Positions 60,259 through 64,000 of a DNA stretch of 64,000 nucleotides are shown piece by piece. Under the pieces are notes generated by a model. That model worked only from the letters and a program-made list of their open reading frames with translations. It was not told the DNA's origin and made no database searches. Numbering within the stretch: the first letter of the stretch is position 1; each line of letters opens with the position of its first letter. Position numbers and translations under genes: made by a program. The stretch is from Streptomyces sp. NRRL F-5135 (GTDB taxonomy: Bacteria > Actinomycetota > Actinomycetes > Streptomycetales > Streptomycetaceae), in NCBI RefSeq assembly GCF_000719775.1, contig NZ_JOHR01000013.1, positions 293,433 to 357,432 on the forward strand, given 5' to 3'.

Positions 60259-61617
60259 ATGGCAGCGGTGACTCTAGCTCTCGTCGGTTCCGGTCTGCGG
60301 GGGCGGTCCTACGCGCGGCACGCGGTCTCGTCCGGCCTGGGGCGGGTCGTCGCCGTGGCCGAGCCGGACCCGTACCGCAGGCGAGCCGCGGCGGCCGAGT
60401 TCGGGATCCCGGCGGAACGGGTGTACACGGACTGGACCGAGCTGGCCGCGCAGCCGCGGCTGGCCGACGCGACGATCATCGCCACCCAGGACCGGCTGCA
60501 CGTGGACCCCGCGGTGCGGTTCGCCGACCTCGGCTACCACATCCTGCTGGAGAAGCCGATGGCCGTCACCGAACGGGACGCCGTCGCGATCAGCGAGGCG
60601 GCCGAGCGCAACGACATCCTGCTGGCGGTCTGTCACGTGCTGCGCTACACCCCGTACACCCGCGCCCTGCGCCGGCTGCTGGAGTCCGGCGCGATCGGCC
60701 GGCTCGTCAGCGTCCAGCACCTGGAGCCGGTCGGCTGGTGGCACCAGGCCCACTCGTTCGTACGGGGCAACTGGCGCCGCCAGGACACCTCGGCGCCCAT
60801 GCTGCTGACCAAGTCCTGCCACGACATCGACTGGCTGATCCACCTCTTCGGCGAACCGCCCGAGCGGGTCTCCTCGTTCGGCGGGCTGAGCCACTTCCGC
60901 GCCGAGGACCGGCCGGAGGGGGCGGCGGACCGCTGCCTGGACTGCCCGCTGGAGCCCGGCTGCCCGTACTCGGCGAAGCGGCTCTACCTCGGCTGCCTCG
61001 GCGACCCGGAGCAGGAGTTCTGGCCGCTCTCGGCGGTCACCGAGGACCACACGGAACGGGGCGTGCTGGACGCGCTGCGCACGGGCCCGTACGGCCGCTG
61101 CGTCTACGCCTGCGACAACGACGTGGTCGACCACCAGGTCGTCAACATGGAGTTCGCCTCCGGCGCCACCTGCTCCTTCACCATGAGCGCCTTCACCCCC
61201 ATGGAACACCGCCGCACCCGGCTGCTGGGCACGCACGGCTTCGTAGACGGGGACGGGCGGACGCTGCGGGTGGTCGACTTCCGCACCGGCGAGGAGCGGA
61301 CTGTCGACGCGGTCGCTGCCACCGCCGACGCCGACCCCGCGGGCGGCTCGGGCGGCGCGGTGGGTCCGTCCGCGGACGACGGCCACGGGGGCGGCGACGA
61401 GGCCCTGACGGAGGCGTTCCTGACCGCCGTCGCCACCGGCGACGCCTCCGCACTGCTCTCCGACGCGGCCGAGAGCCTCGCCACGCACCGGGTCGTATGG
61501 GCGGCCGAACGGGCCCGGGTCACGGGCACGGTCGTACGGCCGGTGGGCGACTCGTCCCTCTTGTGCGACGACGTCACCGGACGGGGTGGTTCCGTTCAGG
61601 CTTCGCTCCCCCTTTGA
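60259..61617 (+). CDS. Gfo/Idh/MocA-family oxidoreductase
   Basis: 452 aa from ATG 60259 with GAGGGGAT before it. Rossmann start LALVGSGLRGRSYARHAV and the family's catalytic Lys in HILLEKPMAVTERDAVAI. A Cys-rich insert (RCLDCPLEPGCPYSAKRLYL with further Cys nearby) may bind a metal. Such enzymes oxidise or reduce sugars with NAD(P). It is divergent from the ROK gene with 72 bp between, so it probably belongs to the same sugar pathway. A Gly/Asp/Ala loop is inserted near residue 360. Confidence 0.9.
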   Translation: MAAVTLALVGSGLRGRSYARHAVSSGLGRVVAVAEPDPYRRRAAAAEFGIPAERVYTDWTELAAQPRLADATIIATQDRLHVDPAVRFADLGYHILLEKPMAVTERDAVAISEAAERNDILLAVCHVLRYTPYTRALRRLLESGAIGRLVSVQHLEPVGWWHQAHSFVRGNWRRQDTSAPMLLTKSCHDIDWLIHLFGEPPERVSSFGGLSHFRAEDRPEGAADRCLDCPLEPGCPYSAKRLYLGCLGDPEQEFWPLSAVTEDHTERGVLDALRTGPYGRCVYACDNDVVDHQVVNMEFASGATCSFTMSAFTPMEHRRTRLLGTHGFVDGDGRTLRVVDFRTGEERTVDAVAATADADPAGGSGGAVGPSADDGHGGGDEALTEAFLTAVATGDASALLSDAAESLATHRVVWAAERARVTGTVVRPVGDSSLLCDDVTGRGGSVQASLPL

Positions 61618-61687
61618 TGCCGGATACCCCCTTTGCGCTCCGCCGTCCTGGCTGCGCCCGGAGCCGCTCGCCCGGTAGGCTTTCCGT

Positions 61688-61996
61688 GTGATCTTCAAGC
61701 GCATCGGTAACGGGAGGCCGTATCCCGACCACGGCCGGGAAAGCACCCGGCAGTGGGCGGATGTCGCGCCGCGCCCGGTCCGCCTCGATCAGCTCGTCAC
61801 GACAAAGGGACAACTGGACCTGGAGACGCTGCTCGCCGAGGACTCCACCTTCTACGGCGACCTGTTCGCGCACGTCGTGAAGTGGCAGGGCGACCTCTAC
61901 CTGGAGGACGGCCTGCACCGGGCGGTGCGCGCGGCGCTCCAGCAGCGTCAGGTGCTGCACGCGCGCGTGCTGGAGCTGGAGCTGGACCAGAGCTGA
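61688..61996 (+). CDS. Conserved small Streptomyces protein (VapB-like by annotation tradition)
   Basis: 102 aa from GTG 61688. The sequence (MIFKRIGNGRPYPDHGREST, then QWADVAPRPVRLDQLVTTKG and YLEDGLHRAVRAALQQRQVL) is strongly conserved among streptomycetes directly before the LytR_C gene. It is often labelled a VapB-type antitoxin, but no toxin gene is present here and I see no ribbon-helix-helix proof. A housekeeping role is more likely. Confidence 0.78.
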   Translation: MIFKRIGNGRPYPDHGRESTRQWADVAPRPVRLDQLVTTKGQLDLETLLAEDSTFYGDLFAHVVKWQGDLYLEDGLHRAVRAALQQRQVLHARVLELELDQS

Positions 61997-62110
61997 TCCG
62001 TACGGTCGTACGGTCCCGAGGCTGATCCGTACAGTCCCCACGGGTCGGGTCGGGTCGGGTCGATTCGGGCGCGTGCGGCCCGGGCGCGTGCGGCCCGGGC
62101 CCGCCGTTCT
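61994..62110. repeat. Tandem repeats in the gap before the LytR_C gene
   Basis: CTGATCCGTAC occurs twice (61994 and 62021), GGGTC four times in tandem (62041-62062), and GGGCGCGTGCGGCCC twice (about 62068-62097). They can fold into hairpins and may end transcription of the small gene. Confidence 0.5.
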
Positions 62111-62229
62111 CCCGCCACCGTCGGCCGTCTCGGCCGGCGCTGAGCCTTTCGAGGGCTTTGCCACCCCTGACGGGCCAATCAGATGATCATTCGGTAGGCA
62201 TCCCCAGCGGGGCCCACTACGCTGCGCGT

Positions 62230-62841
62230 ATGAGCATGCTGACTCCCCCCGGCATGGGCGGAAAGTACCGCGTCACCGGCGACACGTACCCCCGCATGCG
62301 CCGCCCCCGCCAGCGCCGCAGGATCGTGCGCCTGGCCATCGCCTCCGTAGTCGCCCTCGGCATGGCCGGCTGGGGGACCACGCAGCTCATCGATGTCCTC
62401 TCGGGCAACGCCGAGGGGAAGAAGAACACGGCCAAGGCAGCCTCGAAGCCCGGCTGCGACCCGGCTGCCGCACCCGTCAAGGCACTCCCCGAGCCCGGCC
62501 AGATCAAGGTCAACGTCTACAACGCGACCCCGCGCGTGGGTCTCGCCAAGTCCACGGCGGACGAGCTGAAGAAGCGCGGCTTCGTCATCGGCAAGGTGGG
62601 CAACGCCCCGGCGGCGTACGACAAGAAGGTTCCGGGCGCGGGGATACTGGTCGGCTCGGCCGCCGCGACGGACGGCTCACTGACAGTGCTGGGCGCGCAG
62701 TTGAAGGGCGCGACACCGAAGGCGGACGAGCGGAAGACGGCGGACGTCGACCTCATCCTCGGTACCGCGTTCAAGGAGCTGAGCGTGCGGAAGGAAGCGG
62801 CGCAGACGCTGGCGGCGCTGTCCAAGCCGACGAACTGCTGA
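62230..62841 (+). CDS. LytR C-terminal-domain membrane protein
   Basis: 203 aa from ATG 62230. A cytoplasmic N-terminus rich in Arg (YPRMRRPRQRRRIVRLA), one TM helix (about 35-55), then an external LytR_C domain (IKVNVYNATPRVGLAKSTAD, FVIGKVGNAPAAYDKK, VDLILGTAFKEL). It lacks the LCP ligase domain, so it probably helps cell-wall polymer attachment or envelope regulation. Conserved next to the small gene before it. Confidence 0.87.
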   Translation: MSMLTPPGMGGKYRVTGDTYPRMRRPRQRRRIVRLAIASVVALGMAGWGTTQLIDVLSGNAEGKKNTAKAASKPGCDPAAAPVKALPEPGQIKVNVYNATPRVGLAKSTADELKKRGFVIGKVGNAPAAYDKKVPGAGILVGSAAATDGSLTVLGAQLKGATPKADERKTADVDLILGTAFKELSVRKEAAQTLAALSKPTNC

Positions 62842-62856
62842 GCGTTACGAGGCGCC

Positions 62857-62926
62857 GACGCGGTACGGGGCGGAGGGTACGGGGCGCGAAAGCTCCCCGT
62901 ACCCTCCCCGTGCTCCGTACCGCGTC
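62857..62926. terminator. Large two-part bidirectional terminator
   Basis: An inner 13-bp stem (62872-62884 with 62895-62907) nests within an outer 12-bp stem (62857-62868 with 62915-62926), between the convergent LytR_C and pirin genes. Confidence 0.88.
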
Positions 62927-62941
62927 ACCGCCCGGCGAGCT

Positions 62942-63913
62942 CTACAGCCCTCCCTCGGACATCCCGTGCACGGCCGGGATCGTGCCCAGCCGGCCTTTCT
63001 GGAAGTCCTCGAACGCCTGCTGAAGCTCTTCCCTGGTGTTCATGACGAACGGACCGTAGTGGGCCATCGGCTCCCGGATCGGCTGCCCGCCGAGCAGGAC
63101 GACCTCGAGGTCCGGCGTGTGAGAGTCCTGCTTCTCGTCCGCGCGGACGGTCAGCGAACCGCCGGCGCCGAAGACGGCCGTCTGGCCCACGTGGATCGGA
63201 CGGCGCCCGGCACCGGCCGATCCCTTCCCCGCCAGCACGTACGCCAGCCCGTTGAAGTCCTCCCGCCACGGCAGTGTGACCTCAGCGCCCGGCGCCACCG
63301 TCGCGTGGATCATCGTGATGGGGGTGTGGGTGATGCCCGGGCCCTCGTGCCCGTCCAGGCCGCCCGCGATCACCCGGAGCAGCGCACCGCCGTCCGGCGA
63401 GGTCAGCAGCCGGACCTGGCCGCCGCGGATGTCCTGGTAGCGCGGGTCCATCATCTTGTCGGACGCCGGGAGGTTCACCCACAGCTGGACGCCGTGGAAG
63501 AGACCGCCGGACATGACGAGGGACTCGGGCGGAGCCTCGATGTGGAGCAGGCCCGAGCCCGCCGTCATCCACTGGGTGTCACCGTTGGTTATGGTGCCGC
63601 CGCCACCCTGGCTGTCCTGGTGGTCGAAGATCCCGTCGATGATGTAGGTGACGGTCTCAAAGCCCCGGTGCGGATGCCACGGGGTGCCTTTGGGCTCTCC
63701 CGGCGCGTACTCCACCTCGCCCATCTGGTCCATCATGATGAACGGGTCGAGGTGTCGGTAGTTGATCCCGGCGAAGGCCCGGCGCACCGGGAAGCCCTCA
63801 CCCTCGAACCCGCTGGGCGCGGTCGTGACGGTGAGCACGGGACGGGCCACGGCGTCGGCCGGGGCGGAGACCCGGGGCAGGGCCAGCGGGTTTTCGACAG
63901 TTACAGCGGGCAT
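62942..63913 (-). CDS. Pirin family protein
   Basis: 323 aa from ATG 63913. Cupin ligands are in GTPWHPHRGFETVTYIIDGI (His-x-His) and a following Glu/His (GSGLLHIEAPPE), as in pirins that bind iron and in bacteria can act as quercetin dioxygenases. A palindrome 27 bp upstream may be a repressor site. A longer reading that begins MYKRQ is an artefact of the adapter sequence at the contig end. Confidence 0.9.
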   Translation of the reverse strand: MPAVTVENPLALPRVSAPADAVARPVLTVTTAPSGFEGEGFPVRRAFAGINYRHLDPFIMMDQMGEVEYAPGEPKGTPWHPHRGFETVTYIIDGIFDHQDSQGGGGTITNGDTQWMTAGSGLLHIEAPPESLVMSGGLFHGVQLWVNLPASDKMMDPRYQDIRGGQVRLLTSPDGGALLRVIAGGLDGHEGPGITHTPITMIHATVAPGAEVTLPWREDFNGLAYVLAGKGSAGAGRRPIHVGQTAVFGAGGSLTVRADEKQDSHTPDLEVVLLGGQPIREPMAHYGPFVMNTREELQQAFEDFQKGRLGTIPAVHGMSEGGL

Positions 63914-63939
63914 GGAGGCCTCCTCGGGATCCTTCGCCC

Positions 63940-63952
63940 TCAACTTAGTTGA
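63940..63952. promoter_or_regulatory. 13-bp palindrome before the pirin gene
   Basis: TCAACTTAGTTGA is a perfect 6-1-6 inverted repeat, in an AT-rich patch. TCAACT-type dyads are typical for MarR or HxlR regulators, which often control pirin genes. No such regulator is in the window. Confidence 0.5.
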
Positions 63953-63973
63953 ATGGTGAACATCCTGCAAGCG

Positions 63974-64000
63974 CTGTCTCTTATACACATCTCCGAGCCC
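63974..64000. other. Nextera transposon adapter (sequencing artefact)
   Basis: CTGTCTCTTATACACATCT followed by CCGAGCCC is the Tn5 mosaic end plus the start of the Nextera read adapter. It is not genomic and shows that the window ends at a contig end with untrimmed adapter. Confidence 0.97.

Noticed and set aside
61688..61996. Toxin-antitoxin pair
   Set aside because: There is no toxin gene on either side; the following gene is a LytR_C membrane protein.
62942..63988. Pirin start upstream at 63988 (MYKRQ...)
   Set aside because: Those residues are translated adapter sequence; ATG 63913 is the biological start.

Overview
The window is high-GC DNA with tightly packed genes, GTG starts, and typical streptomycete markers: a geosmin synthase, an SCO2400-type zinc-ribbon protein, SpoIIE-type phosphatase, twin-arginine exports and actinomycete integrative-element genes. 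It is almost certainly a Streptomyces chromosome (or close relative). The left edge cuts through a gene. The last 27 bases are a Nextera adapter, so the right edge is the end of a sequencing contig.

1-9.45 kb is one flank of an actinomycete integrative and conjugative element (AICE). A leftward transfer operon runs from a 34-aa leader ORF and DUF6284 through a PycTM-like membrane protein, a DUF2637 coiled-coil protein and an RRQRL-type zinc protein to an FtsK/TraB-like translocase open at base 3. Divergently come an XRE/DUF5919 regulator and a NUDIX protein (Pif-like), then an HD-domain protein and a tandem-winged-helix GntR regulator. The element ends at a 3' fragment of tRNA-Ser(GGA), its likely attachment site. 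9.5-13 kb is a graveyard: an integrase C-terminus, frameshifted hypotheticals, a SLATT-like (DUF4231) membrane protein with an upstream in-frame stop, and an IS5-type transposase stub. 13-17.5 kb holds an SCO2400-like protein, a secreted berberine-bridge-type oxidase, a glycosyltransferase pseudogene and an aminoglycoside-phosphotransferase-like kinase.

17.6-25.7 kb is the most interesting region. It encodes a four-TM protein, a lipoprotein combining a vWA-like and an OmpA domain, a PycTM-like 183-aa membrane protein, and a leftward operon of a class III cyclase-like protein, a STAND/NLR-like NTPase with a degenerate P-loop and a 291-aa protein, preceded by a Crp/Fnr regulator with an intact cyclic-nucleotide cassette. 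The C-terminus of the cyclase-like protein and the N-terminus of the NTPase carry the same ~20-residue glycine-rich motif, the layout known for paired amyloid/adaptor motifs of bacterial NLR systems. I infer a nucleotide-signalling conflict or quality-control module that couples a cyclase-like protein, an NTPase, a Crp sensor and a PycTM-like effector.

26-40 kb is ordinary accessory metabolism: an exported GH2 beta-galactosidase, a GT1 glycosyltransferase, DUF72, a PEP mutase/isocitrate lyase-family enzyme, an SBF-like transporter, an aldehyde dehydrogenase homologue whose catalytic Cys is Arg, a MASE1 membrane protein and a PP2C phosphatase. 40.5-51.3 kb is a leftward lipid/polyketide-like set (SDR, two Cys-containing ketosynthases, ACP, acyl-CoA oxidase-like enzyme, FabH-like enzyme) followed upstream by geosmin synthase.

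51.5-64 kb contains a HhH-GPD protein, an exported M28 aminopeptidase, a sugar-uptake locus (DUF4832 protein, two ABC permeases, binding lipoprotein, ROK regulator, divergent Gfo/Idh/MocA oxidoreductase), a conserved small protein, a LytR_C protein and a pirin. Several enzymes across 28-49 kb carry in-frame Gly/Ala/Thr simple repeats.
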